A DNA stretch of 32,411 nt from Candidatus Gastranaerophilales bacterium (GTDB lineage: Bacteria; Cyanobacteriota; Vampirovibrionia; Gastranaerophilales; Gastranaerophilaceae), in the NCBI GenBank assembly GCA_021201175.1, contig JAJQFK010000225.1:1-32411 (forward strand). Direction: 5' to 3'. Below are positions 1 to 7,935 of this stretch, one piece after another. The notes under the pieces were generated by a model. It was not told the origin of the DNA. It searched no databases and was given only the letters and a program-made list of their open reading frames with translations. The translations under genes and the position numbers were made by a program. Position 1 is the first letter of the stretch. Each line of letters begins with the position of its first letter.

Positions 1-2
1 GT

Positions 3-416
3 TCTGAATGTTCGGTAGAACTTGGCGGAGCATGTTTTGGCAGTGCATTTAAACCCACTGCTATATCTGATTGTTCTGAATCAAACAGAAGCGCACTTGG
101 AATAAAATACGCATGTTATTATTCAAATGATTACTGGGCAGGGGCGGTTGAAGCATGCGGAGGTGTCGCAAACATGCCGACGACTTCTGAACTTAAATCA
201 TTAGCAAGTGAGTTATGGAGTGGTGGAAAATACGACAGTGAAAAAGCTACTTCTATAGGGCTTCCTACAAGCGGCAGTTTCCGCGTATGGTCGTCGAATG
301 AGAGCAGTGCGAGCTACACATACGACGTGGAAATCTCGTCTTCGAGATCGAATACTACTACGTTCCACGTCACTCGAAACCGCACAACGCCATACGCGCT
401 TTGCAGGGGTGATTAA
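3..416 (+). CDS. C-terminal part of a DUF1566/Lcl-like surface protein (5' truncated by window edge)
   Basis: The reading frame is open from the first bases of the window and stops with TAA at 414-416, leaving 137 residues of a longer protein. What is visible resembles the DUF1566/Lcl (FISUMP-type) module: an A-V-E-A-C-G-G segment followed by a MPTTSEL helix (the usual 'RLPT.xEL' position), then a VWSSNES strand and a C-terminal YALCRGD where the family normally ends in a V-R-C-V-like strand. Paired cysteines are as expected for an extracytoplasmic protein. In pilin-rich genomes of this lineage such modules often sit at the end of FTLAEV-type proteins, but the N-terminus is outside the window, so that is inference. 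Codons from 279 on differ from those before: 15 of the last 45 end in C, against 14 of the preceding 92, and TCG occurs five times. This suggests a diversity-generating retroelement variable region (see findings). Confidence 0.75.
   Translation, partial: SECSVELGGACFGSAFKPTAISDCSESNRSALGIKYACYYSNDYWAGAVEACGGVANMPTTSELKSLASELWSGGKYDSEKATSIGLPTSGSFRVWSSNESSASYTYDVEISSSRSNTTTFHVTRNRTTPYALCRGD
279..413 (+). other. Candidate DGR-type variable region at the 3' end of a lectin-fold-like gene
   Basis: Within the coding frame, this stretch is rich in NNC codons that would all be one or two adenine substitutions from AAC (AGC, TAC, GAC, ATC, TTC, CAC, GTC, AAC, CGC), and it contains invariant-looking W-S-S and C-terminal C-R. 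It also holds a nested inverted repeat: GACGTGGAA (324-332) pairs with TTCCACGTC (363-371), enclosing ATCTCG/CGAGAT (333-338 and 343-348). Diversity-generating retroelements mutate template adenines and place the variable region in the last strand of a C-type-lectin-like protein. No template repeat, reverse transcriptase or Avd gene is in the window, so the assignment rests on composition alone. Confidence 0.35.
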
Positions 417-454
417 GTGGGGTTTTATTTTTGCATAGATAGCTGCAAGCGTGC

Positions 455-462
455 TTTTTTTT
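455..462 (+). terminator. Possible weak terminator (T8 run) after the truncated surface gene
   Basis: A run of eight T follows a G/C-containing stretch (AGCTGCAAGCGTGC) that can form only a short imperfect stem. It lies about 40 bases after the stop at 416. It may end the upstream transcript, but the stem is poor. Confidence 0.25.
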
Positions 463-520
463 CACAATAACTGTAGTTGTTAATGTTTTGCACTTCCAAT
501 CAGATTATTCATCCTTTCAG

Positions 521-548
521 TTGATTAATATTTGTAAAATGCTATAAT
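521..548 (+). promoter_or_regulatory. Sigma70-type promoter for the two small ORFs
   Basis: A perfect TATAAT at 543-548 is preceded by TTGATT at 521-526 with a 16-bp spacer. Transcription would begin near 555, at or next to the ATG at 556, so the first small ORF would be leaderless or nearly so. Confidence 0.45.
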
Positions 549-555
549 GTAGCGT

Positions 556-642
556 ATGAACTCAATTTTGTATACGGAAAAATTAAATACTCTTAGAAAC
601 GAAATGTCGCACCTTTGGAGCGGAACTTTGGAGGTAGATTAA
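556..642 (+). CDS. Tiny hypothetical ORF (28 aa), possible leader peptide
   Basis: The ATG at 556 lies only 8 bases after a TATAAT box, with no room for a ribosome binding site, so translation would have to be leaderless. The frame encodes 28 residues, mostly polar, ending in LWSGTLEVD, and stops with TAA at 640-642. The last A of that stop is the first base of the next ATG (TAATG), an arrangement that couples translation of two genes. The Shine-Dalgarno of the next gene lies inside this ORF. No family is recognised. It may be a genuine leader peptide or simply untranslated 5' sequence that happens to be open. Confidence 0.3.
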   Translation: MNSILYTEKLNTLRNEMSHLWSGTLEVD

Positions 643-758
643 TGAATTTAACAACAATTTCCCAATTTAGTGCATTTGCGGCAATGCTTATTTTAGGTAT
701 TTTTTGTTTTTATAATTTTTACAAACAGGACAGTAGTTTTTTTAAAGACAAGCACTAA
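642..758 (+). CDS. Small single-pass membrane protein, 38 aa, unknown function
   Basis: The ATG at 642 has a good ribosome binding site (GGAGG at 630-634, about 7 bases upstream). The 38-residue product has a short polar N-terminus, one clear hydrophobic segment at about residues 9-27 (FSAFAAMLILGIFCFYNFY), and a charged tail ending KDKH. This is the layout of small bitopic membrane proteins that act as accessory subunits or modulators. It overlaps the stop of the preceding 28-codon ORF by one base. A vague resemblance in size and shape to CcoQ-like oxidase subunits was noted, but no diagnostic residues support it and no oxidase gene is nearby. The product is likely real; its function is unknown. 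Confidence 0.5.
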   Translation: MNLTTISQFSAFAAMLILGIFCFYNFYKQDSSFFKDKH

Positions 759-902
759 GCATACCTCGTTTTAGCTCTGACTTTTTATTGCCGGCGGCGG
801 TACGGATTCAGAATTGCCGTAGATAGAATTAGAATATGAAGCGTCAATAGAAAAGTATTGCAGAATAAATTCATATAATTTATGCAAAAATATTTGTTGA
901 GT
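759..902. other. Intergenic stretch with no recognisable gene
   Basis: This gap separates the plus-strand small ORF from the convergent end of the flagellar operon. It contains a GC-rich patch (GCCGGCGGCGG, about 790-800) in otherwise AT-rich sequence, but no clean terminator hairpin or ORF was found. Confidence 0.4.
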
Positions 903-2252
903 TTATATATCAACATCTTTCATCATTGATATTAAAGTAGAAATAGTAGAGTCCATTGTTACGCTATCTGACGTTCTTTGTTGTAAAAAAGCATTAATTT
1001 GAGGCATTAGTTCAATTGCCAAATCTAATTTTGGATTTGAGCCGGGGTTATACATTCCTACGTCAATCAGGTCTTTGTTTTCTCTGTGTAAAGCCATTAA
1101 TTTTCTCATTTTATAGGCAGATTGTTTATGTTCCTCTGAAACAATTTCGGTAAATAAACGACTGACACTGCCAAGAACATCTATTGCGGGATAATGGTTC
1201 ATTTCTGCGATTTTTCTCGAAAGGAAAATATGTCCGTCAACAATTCCTCTTACTGTATCAACAACCGGATCATTGATATCATCACCTTCCATTAATACTG
1301 TATATAGTGCCGTAATAGAGCCGCGTTCGCTATTGCCGGTTCGTTCTAAAACCTTTTGAAGCCATGAAAATATTGATGGCGGATAACCTTTAATCGTCGG
1401 CGGTTCTCCGGTAGACAAGCCGACCTCTCTGCCTGCCATAGCACATCTTGTTACGGTATCTGTCATTAAAAATACTTTTTTGCCCTTATCCCTAAAATAT
1501 TCACATACTGCTGTTGCCGACAGCAAACATTTTTGTCTTATTAAAGGCGGCTGATCTCCCGTAGAACACACAAGGACAGATTTTTTCATGCCCGCTTCGC
1601 CAAGAGAATTTTCTACAAATTCTTTAACTTCTCTGCCTCGTTCTCCTATTAAAGCAACAACATTTACATCTGCATCGGAGTTTCTTGCAATCATACCGAG
1701 CATAGTACTTTTCCCGACTCCGGAACCGGCAAACAATCCCATACGCTGCCCCGCTCCGAGTGTAAGCAATGAATCTATCGCTCTGACACCCGTTGAAAAC
1801 ATTGTTTTTATAATAGGTCTTTCAAATGCTCCCGGAGGCGGATTATCAATAGGTACCATCTTTGCGCCGCGTGTATCAAGGGGTTTGCCGTCTATTGGCT
1901 CGCCTAAAGGACTTATTAGTCTACCCAGAAGGAAATCTCCCATCGGAATTTTTATAGGTTCTCCGCCGGTTTCAACAAGACTTCCCTGTCCTATACCCGC
2001 CCCGTCATATAATAATAACAATTGCGCACTATCCCCTTTAAATGCAACTACTTCTGCGGGTTTCTTTTCTCCGGTATAGGTTTCTATATAACATAAGTCG
2101 CCCAGTTTTAACCCCGGCAGTTTTACTTCTACCGTTAATCCCAGTAATTTTGACACTGTTCCTTTATATGAATACAATTTTGTTGATTGTATTGTTTCAT
2201 AAGCCTGTTTTTTTACAAATTCTATTGATTTTTCTATATTTTGATTCAACAT
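903..2252 (-). CDS. fliI: Flagellar export ATPase FliI
   Basis: This 449-residue protein is the ATPase of the flagellar type III export apparatus, which works as a hexamer under the export gate and is regulated by FliH. The Walker A motif AGSGVGKST is at residues 175-183. A Walker B-type strand, VFLMTDTVTR, is followed by the family signature GREVGLSTGEPPTIKGYPPS, which separates type III ATPases (FliI/YscN) from F1 beta subunits. The length is normal for the family. The ATG start has GGGT about 8 bases upstream. It is the last gene of the operon, 5 bases after flhA, and FliH is two genes upstream, matching the usual FliH-FliI partnership. An injectisome ATPase would look similar, but the neighbouring rod genes make the flagellar assignment firm. 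Confidence 0.95.
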   Translation of the reverse strand: MLNQNIEKSIEFVKKQAYETIQSTKLYSYKGTVSKLLGLTVEVKLPGLKLGDLCYIETYTGEKKPAEVVAFKGDSAQLLLLYDGAGIGQGSLVETGGEPIKIPMGDFLLGRLISPLGEPIDGKPLDTRGAKMVPIDNPPPGAFERPIIKTMFSTGVRAIDSLLTLGAGQRMGLFAGSGVGKSTMLGMIARNSDADVNVVALIGERGREVKEFVENSLGEAGMKKSVLVCSTGDQPPLIRQKCLLSATAVCEYFRDKGKKVFLMTDTVTRCAMAGREVGLSTGEPPTIKGYPPSIFSWLQKVLERTGNSERGSITALYTVLMEGDDINDPVVDTVRGIVDGHIFLSRKIAEMNHYPAIDVLGSVSRLFTEIVSEEHKQSAYKMRKLMALHRENKDLIDVGMYNPGSNPKLDLAIELMPQINAFLQQRTSDSVTMDSTISTLISMMKDVDI

Positions 2253-2257
2253 TTATT

Positions 2258-4360
2258 TTACCCGAAATTATAATTTACCGATTCGCCGATTGTATCTACC
2301 GCTTCAACTCTTATATCTGTTATTAATTCCGAATAGGAAATGACAACTATTGTAGGAATATGACGTTCTAAAAGCTGATATAAAGGAAGTCTTATTCTTG
2401 GAGAACATAATATTACCGGCTGAACATTTATACTTTGATGTGCCCTGATTAGGGTAGAAGCTGCCGACTCAATAAGTTCTTGAACTTGCAATGGGTTTAA
2501 TAAGAACATGGTTCCCAATTCTGTTCTTTGGCAACTGTCATCAAGTGTTTTTTCCCATTCCGGCGATAAGGTTAAAGCATATAATATCTTGTCTTTTGTA
2601 CAATGAGCAAGGCATATCTGACGTCCTAATGCAGCCCTTAAACGTTCGGACAATATATCCGGTTCTTTTGAAAATCTTGCATAATCACACAATCTTTCAA
2701 AAATAAATATGATATCTTTAATAGAAACTTTCTCTCTTATCAGGTTAACAAAAATCTTTCTTAAATCACTTGTGGAGATAATGGCGGGAACAAGGTCATT
2801 TACCAGTGTCGGATCCTGATTTTTAACAAGTTCCATAAGTTTAAGTACATCAGTCTTTGTCATAATTTCATCTACATATTTTCTTACACAATCCTGCAAG
2901 TGAGTAATAATTACGTCAACAGAGTCAACAGCCGTAACTTCTTTCTGTGTTTTTAAGAAATCCGTAGGCATCCAGTATGCTTGAGTTTGGAATGTCGGAT
3001 CAATACCTATAATAGCATCTTTCGGTACTTCTTTACCTGCTGCATCCCACTGATCTGCTATTACCATACTTTTTTTAGGGTAAACAGTTCCCATTGCAAC
3101 CGTATTTCCGCGTACAGAAATCATGTATTCATTTACACCGATGGCAGAAGAATCCATTATTCTTATATTAGGAATAATATAACCAAGTTCATCAGTTACA
3201 CGCTGTCTTAAAGCCGCAATTTTTGGAAGCAATAAGCCGTCCTGTTCAGGGTCTGCAATTTCAAGCAGCCCTGTTCCTACCTGTAAGTTTAGGACATCAA
3301 CCCCTAATCTTTCATACATTCTGTTCGGGTTTGTTAAGTCGCTCATACTCTTTTTAACAGACTCTAATTGTCCTAATTGTGATTGTACATCTTTATTTAC
3401 TGATACAATTAAATATGCCGCCATTATTACAAGTGAATATACGGTAAATGTGTACCACGGCAGACCTGTTATAAAACCTGTTGCCGCAATTATGAGTAAG
3501 AAAACTACAGTAAAAATCAAACTTGAAGGTTTATTTAAAATTTGGCTGGCTAAATCTCCGCCCAATGAACCTCCGGAAGCGGTAGAACGGGTCATAACGA
3601 TACCGGCAGCTACCGACATCAACAATGACGGAAGCTGTGAAGCAAGTCCGTCGCCGACTGTTAATACAGTGTATTTCTGAACGGCTTCTCCTACAGGCAT
3701 GCCCTGCATTAATACACCTATTGTTAATCCGCCTACAATGTTAATTACAACGATGATGATACCCGCCATTGTATCACCTTTTACAAACTTCATTGCACCG
3801 TCCATTGAACCGTATAAGTTTGACTCACGCGCTAAATCATCACGTCTTTTTGCTGCTTCATCCGGTGATATTAACCCTTGATTAAAATCACCGTCTATTT
3901 GCATTTGTTTTCCGGGCATAGCATCTAATGCAAACCTTGCGGAAACTTCGGCTATACGTTCTGACCCCTTTGTTATTACCATAAACTGGACTATTGTTAT
4001 TATTATGAATATTACAAAACCAACTATTAAATTACCTCCTGTTACGAAATTTCCAAATGCATCAATTACTTCTCCGGCTTCTCCTTTGGAAAGAATTAAT
4101 CTTGTTGATGCGATTGAAAGTACAAGTCTAAACATTGTACCTATCAATATTATTGAAGGAAATGATGCCAGTTCCAAAGGACGTTGAATATATAATGAAA
4201 TCATCACAAGCAATATCCCGAGTGTGATATTGAAACTTATTGCAAAGTTAACAACTATCGGCGGCAATTCACAAATCAGCAAAACTATAAGCAATATTAC
4301 AAATATTGCCAGCGAAATTTCACTTACTATTGATGATTTTGCTCCTTGCGGCTGCGCCAT
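2258..4360 (-). CDS. flhA: Flagellar export gate protein FlhA
   Basis: FlhA forms the nonameric export gate ring of the flagellar type III secretion system. The 700-residue product has an N-terminal hydrophobic half (about residues 15-325) with several membrane helices. The conserved FHIPEP-type cytoplasmic loop lies at about 135-196, including RFALDAMPGKQMQIDGD and KGD at 194-196, where the family's functional aspartate sits. A soluble C-terminal domain follows (about 350-700). The length is typical. It starts 6 bases after fliH and ends 5 bases before fliI, so it is translated as part of the same operon. The other membrane export components (FliP, FliQ, FliR, FlhB) are not in this window and must lie elsewhere if the system is functional. 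Confidence 0.96.
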   Translation of the reverse strand: MAQPQGAKSSIVSEISLAIFVILLIVLLICELPPIVVNFAISFNITLGILLVMISLYIQRPLELASFPSIILIGTMFRLVLSIASTRLILSKGEAGEVIDAFGNFVTGGNLIVGFVIFIIITIVQFMVITKGSERIAEVSARFALDAMPGKQMQIDGDFNQGLISPDEAAKRRDDLARESNLYGSMDGAMKFVKGDTMAGIIIVVINIVGGLTIGVLMQGMPVGEAVQKYTVLTVGDGLASQLPSLLMSVAAGIVMTRSTASGGSLGGDLASQILNKPSSLIFTVVFLLIIAATGFITGLPWYTFTVYSLVIMAAYLIVSVNKDVQSQLGQLESVKKSMSDLTNPNRMYERLGVDVLNLQVGTGLLEIADPEQDGLLLPKIAALRQRVTDELGYIIPNIRIMDSSAIGVNEYMISVRGNTVAMGTVYPKKSMVIADQWDAAGKEVPKDAIIGIDPTFQTQAYWMPTDFLKTQKEVTAVDSVDVIITHLQDCVRKYVDEIMTKTDVLKLMELVKNQDPTLVNDLVPAIISTSDLRKIFVNLIREKVSIKDIIFIFERLCDYARFSKEPDILSERLRAALGRQICLAHCTKDKILYALTLSPEWEKTLDDSCQRTELGTMFLLNPLQVQELIESAASTLIRAHQSINVQPVILCSPRIRLPLYQLLERHIPTIVVISYSELITDIRVEAVDTIGESVNYNFG

Positions 4361-4366
4361 ATACTA

Positions 4367-5170
4367 TTATTCTTTCTGTTTTTTTAATGCATTTTCTATT
4401 ATAGAAAGCTGTGTTTCTATTGAAGCATCTATTATTCCGTTTGAAGTTTCTACTATAACTCCGCCTTCTTTTATTGTATTATCCGGTACTACCGATATTT
4501 TAGCTTCAAAATACTTACCGGAAAATATTTCTTCTATATTGTCTTTTACCAATTCTACATCTTTTGGCATTACTTTTAATGTTATTTTTTCTTCTGTCTT
4601 ATTTATTTCTTCAACTACTCCTTTTATTATGTTGACAGTTATATTGTTGTCTGTTTCAATTTCTTTATTAAGAATTTTTTTTGCCATTTCAACGGAAATA
4701 TCAAGAATACATTCGGAAACTTTGTTAAATAATTCTTCTTTACAATCAAAGAAATCTGCAATTTTATTTCTTATTTCCTGCAAATCTTCTTTTGCTTTTG
4801 CAATTCCTTCATTATATCCTTCTGTTTTTGCAGCTTCTTTAATATTTAAAGCATCCTGCTGTGCTCTTGAAATTACATTTCTATCCTGAGTTCTTCTGTA
4901 ACCGCGCCTTCTTGAACCCTCGCGGCGTTCTTCCCTTTGTTCAAATTGGACATCCGTAATATTTAAATCAAAATCATCAGGTTTTTCCGGAGTTTCTTTC
5001 TGTTTCTCAACGGGAGGTTTTTCGGGTAATATTTCTTTTTTCAAATCTATGTCAGGTTCCGGTTGACGGGGAATTTTTTTTTCAACGGGAACAGGAGGAA
5101 TTTCCTTAATTTTTTGTTCGGAATCCTCCAACGGCTTTTTTATTTGTGTATATTTCTTTTTAATTATCAT
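4367..5170 (-). CDS. fliH: FliH-like export ATPase regulator/stator
   Basis: This 267-residue protein has the layout of FliH. It has a proline- and lysine-rich disordered N-terminus (residues 1-75) and a basic patch (about 80-93). A helical segment carries GYNEG (G118, G122), a remnant of the GxxxG repeats typical of FliH. The C-terminal domain (about 140-267) contains the usual VEMAKKIL-type helix and a late V-S-N-G-x-I-D-A-S strand-helix region. FliH binds FliI and tethers it to the export gate and C-ring. The start overlaps the end of the upstream gene by 11 bases and has only a weak ribosome binding site, so translational coupling is likely. Sequence identity to characterised FliH is low, but position (before flhA and fliI) and architecture agree. 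Confidence 0.85.
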   Translation of the reverse strand: MIIKKKYTQIKKPLEDSEQKIKEIPPVPVEKKIPRQPEPDIDLKKEILPEKPPVEKQKETPEKPDDFDLNITDVQFEQREERREGSRRRGYRRTQDRNVISRAQQDALNIKEAAKTEGYNEGIAKAKEDLQEIRNKIADFFDCKEELFNKVSECILDISVEMAKKILNKEIETDNNITVNIIKGVVEEINKTEEKITLKVMPKDVELVKDNIEEIFSGKYFEAKISVVPDNTIKEGGVIVETSNGIIDASIETQLSIIENALKKQKE

Positions 5171-6155
5171 TAATTTTTTCTTCTATTGTACTTGCCAAGG
5201 ATTGTATTACGCAGGGACTAAAAACTTCCAATGAAGGGAATTCGCTGTCCAGAATAAAATCCCTTACAAATTCACGTTCATTTAATGCTGCTTTGCTCAA
5301 TTTTTCAGGAGATGACATACTTATTAGTTTATAATATCTTTTTAAGATTGCTCCTGCATTTATTTTGTCAGATTCGGGAAGTATTTTCTTTATTTCTTCT
5401 AAAGATTTTATTATTATATTATGGTCAATTTTATCTTCAATATTGCTCATTTTCATATAATTTATAACATGTTTTACATCCTTTTTATCTAAAGAAGATA
5501 ATATTTCTTCCGCTTTTTGTTTTGGTAATTTTTTTAACACAATTGCAAGAGCCGCAAGTTTTAATACTTTTTTCTCGGAATCAGCAGGAGGAGTATCCGA
5601 TGGTTGTGCTGCATTAGCAAGCATTGATTCATCTTCTGTTTTTTCAACCATATCATTTAAATTGGAAGTACTAATTGCTTTTTTATACTGAGCTTCTGAA
5701 AGAACACCTTTTTTTACAAGTTTTTGCAATTCCGCATTATAAACATTTTTTACTTTTTCCTCTATTAGATTTATCATAGTATCTTGAGGCATTTTTTTTA
5801 TTATTGCTAATTTAGCGGTATTAAAAATATTTGCAGCTATAACTTGCAGAATTGCTTCTCTGTTTTGCGGCGGGATTTTTCCGTTAATTAAATCAACGGA
5901 TTTATGAAAAGTCCACTCGCCTATAAACTGGGTAACTAAACTCGCATTTTGTGCCGTAAATTTTAGCTGTGCATCATTACTGAGGGCTTCTCCCGCCATC
6001 AATGAAAATTTACGTACTGTTTCTACAATAGTCTTTTTTTCTGCATCAGTCAGGGTTGAAGGTGCCGCATTTGTACCGGGTTTTACCAGTACCTCCATTG
6101 CTTGTTTCGCTAAATCTAAAGCAAATGCTTTATAATCAAACCCTTCTATAGGCAT
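5160..6155 (-). CDS. Divergent protein at the fliG position (possible FliG equivalent)
   Basis: This 331-residue protein lies between fliF and fliH, where fliG is normally found. It is predicted to be almost entirely helical. Residues about 200-235 (LAALAIVLKKLPKQKAEEIL, then a SSLDKKDVKHVI helix) resemble the 'ALLLxxLGxxxAxxIxxxL' helix pair of FliG ARM-like domains. The segments at 75-140 and 255-325 do not match FliG. A linker rich in P, D and S (about 183-194) splits it into two halves. The charged C-terminal torque helix of normal FliG (a DDRxIQxxLR-type motif) is not visible. It has a good ribosome binding site (AGAGG) and overlaps fliH by 11 bases. FliF in this operon keeps a C-terminal tail of the kind that binds FliG, so a partner is expected. 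It could be a highly diverged FliG or an unrelated replacement. Confidence 0.55.
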   Translation of the reverse strand: MPIEGFDYKAFALDLAKQAMEVLVKPGTNAAPSTLTDAEKKTIVETVRKFSLMAGEALSNDAQLKFTAQNASLVTQFIGEWTFHKSVDLINGKIPPQNREAILQVIAANIFNTAKLAIIKKMPQDTMINLIEEKVKNVYNAELQKLVKKGVLSEAQYKKAISTSNLNDMVEKTEDESMLANAAQPSDTPPADSEKKVLKLAALAIVLKKLPKQKAEEILSSLDKKDVKHVINYMKMSNIEDKIDHNIIIKSLEEIKKILPESDKINAGAILKRYYKLISMSSPEKLSKAALNEREFVRDFILDSEFPSLEVFSPCVIQSLASTIEEKINDN

Positions 6156-6175
6156 TTTATCCTCTTATCCCCCTT

Positions 6176-7834
6176 TTAGGATTTTTCAATCCAACTCTTT
6201 AATTCTTTTACGGCTTTTGCGCTGTCACTGTTTGCTATTTCAGAAGATACTTCTTCTATTACTTCATCTAAAGATACACTTTGTTTATCCGATTTTTTTT
6301 CAAGCTGTAATTGTTTTTGCTGTTCCAATAATTCTTGAGTTAATATAGTTTGTTTTTCTATTAACTCAGCCGCTTTTAAATTAACATCAACAATTTGTTT
6401 TTCCTGTTCTGTTGTTTTTTGTTTTAATTGTTTGAGCTGTTCTTCTTGTTCAGACGAAGAATCTTTTAATTTTTTATGAACAAAAACAAAGCCTACAACC
6501 AAACCTGCTATCATTAATACAATAGCAAGCCACCACGGATTTCCGGATTCTGCCGGTACAGGCAGATTAACAGGACGGTCTGAAGCCAAATAAGGGTCAA
6601 TTGTTTCTGCGTATGCTATAGATACATCGCTTGCGGATACTTTTGGAGAAGCAGCTCTTGCAATCTGCGCTTTTAATTCTTCTTCTGTCATATTTGCAGG
6701 CATTGCATCTGCATTCATTGTAACCGCAACTGAAATTTTTTCTATTATTCCGGTTTTATAATACTTTGTCTTATGAACTTTACCTACACCATAGTTTGTT
6801 TCAGAAGCAACTCTTGAATAACTTTTGTTTTGCGAAGATGTTGAAGTCGAGTTTTGAAGTCCGTTTGGCAGATATACACTAACGGCATCAGACCCTTTGC
6901 TTGTATCCTCTGAATTATCCCCAAGACCTTCTTTAAATGTTTGTTCTGTTAATGAGGTTTTTGATTCCGGATCATACTGAATACTTGTTTCTTCAATCGG
7001 AACCTGATTTAAAAACGTACTGACAGTTACAACATAGTTTCCGTGTCCGATAAGCATATCAAGCTGTGCGGCGACTTTGTTCTGCATATATGTATCATTT
7101 TCTTGTATTTTTGATATTTGGTCATCAATTGATTTAACAAGACTGTTGTATACATTACCGTTTGAATCGGTTATTGAAATATTTTCCGCAGTTAAATCAA
7201 CAACACTTCCAATCAGCAGACTTTTTATTGCTTTTATAACAGAAGCATCCAATCTTACTCCGCTGGCTACAGTAAGCATAACAGTGGCGCTGATTGGTTT
7301 TTTATCGGCTTTAAACATGGTATTTTCAGGTATGGAAACTAACACCGAGGCATTATCGATACCGGGCATTTGTCTTATTAATCTTGAAAGCTCGCCATTT
7401 ACAGCCCGCGCCAGTTTTATTCTTTTATCTTCCCGTGTGGAAGTAAAGTCACTTTTATCAAATATTTCAAGTCCTACATTCTGGTCAACAAGCCCGCTTT
7501 TTACCACAAGTAAAAGCGCACTATCTCTTTGAGTATTGGTATATTTACCGCCTTCCAGGAATACTGTTGTTTTAGAACCGTCCACACGTCTTTTGGCGAT
7601 TATCTGTTGCCTTGCCAATAGTGTTTGAATTTCTATTGCCTTGCCCTGATTATCGGTTGTAATAATATCAAAGGCTTCTTTTTGCACTTTGTCCTCAACT
7701 TTGCCGGCTGATGAAGATGACGAGTTTGATACGGCAATAATCACAACAATTACGATTATAAGCACAAGCGCCGATACACCGCCAATAACGGAATATAATA
7801 TTGTTTTATTTTTAAGTAGTTCCTTTATATCCAT
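6176..7834 (-). CDS. fliF: Flagellar MS-ring protein FliF
   Basis: FliF builds the MS ring in the inner membrane on which the rod and switch assemble. The 552-residue product has a first membrane helix at about residues 11-35 and an RBM1/YscJ-like domain with the family's typical LLARQQIIAKRRVDGSKTTV-region and LARAVNGELSRLIRQMPGID motif. A second membrane helix lies at about 433-453. The cytoplasmic tail is unusually long, with a Q/E/K-rich coiled coil (about 460-512). It ends in a conserved-looking AVKELKSWIEKS, comparable with the FliG-binding terminus of other FliF proteins. The length is normal. The gap to fliE is 101 bases, the largest in the operon, and carries a possible internal promoter. 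The ribosome binding site is weak (TTAGGG). Confidence 0.93.
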   Translation of the reverse strand: MDIKELLKNKTILYSVIGGVSALVLIIVIVVIIAVSNSSSSSAGKVEDKVQKEAFDIITTDNQGKAIEIQTLLARQQIIAKRRVDGSKTTVFLEGGKYTNTQRDSALLLVVKSGLVDQNVGLEIFDKSDFTSTREDKRIKLARAVNGELSRLIRQMPGIDNASVLVSIPENTMFKADKKPISATVMLTVASGVRLDASVIKAIKSLLIGSVVDLTAENISITDSNGNVYNSLVKSIDDQISKIQENDTYMQNKVAAQLDMLIGHGNYVVTVSTFLNQVPIEETSIQYDPESKTSLTEQTFKEGLGDNSEDTSKGSDAVSVYLPNGLQNSTSTSSQNKSYSRVASETNYGVGKVHKTKYYKTGIIEKISVAVTMNADAMPANMTEEELKAQIARAASPKVSASDVSIAYAETIDPYLASDRPVNLPVPAESGNPWWLAIVLMIAGLVVGFVFVHKKLKDSSSEQEEQLKQLKQKTTEQEKQIVDVNLKAAELIEKQTILTQELLEQQKQLQLEKKSDKQSVSLDEVIEEVSSEIANSDSAKAVKELKSWIEKS

Positions 7835-7868
7835 AAAACCCTAATCTGTATACAAATATCCACTAACT

Positions 7869-7874
7869 ATTATA
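7869..7874 (-). promoter_or_regulatory. Possible internal -10 box upstream of fliF
   Basis: A perfect TATAAT on the minus strand lies about 35 bases before the fliF start, in the only sizeable gap of the flagellar operon. No good -35 box is seen 17 bases further upstream (TTCCCC), so an internal promoter is only a possibility. Confidence 0.25.
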
Positions 7875-7935
7875 CTATTTTTATTAATTTTGGGGAACTT
7901 CTTAACACAATTTATTAAATTCTAACGAAAGCAAA

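Noticed and set aside
1588..2079. Long open frame on the plus strand opposite fliI
   Set aside because: It is antisense to the conserved Walker A region of fliI; composition is the mirror of fliI codons and there is no ribosome binding site or family resemblance.
4224..4889. 221-codon open frame on the plus strand opposite flhA/fliH
   Set aside because: It spans the junction of two well-supported minus-strand genes; its hydrophobic, S/I-rich product is typical of antisense frames in this AT-rich DNA.
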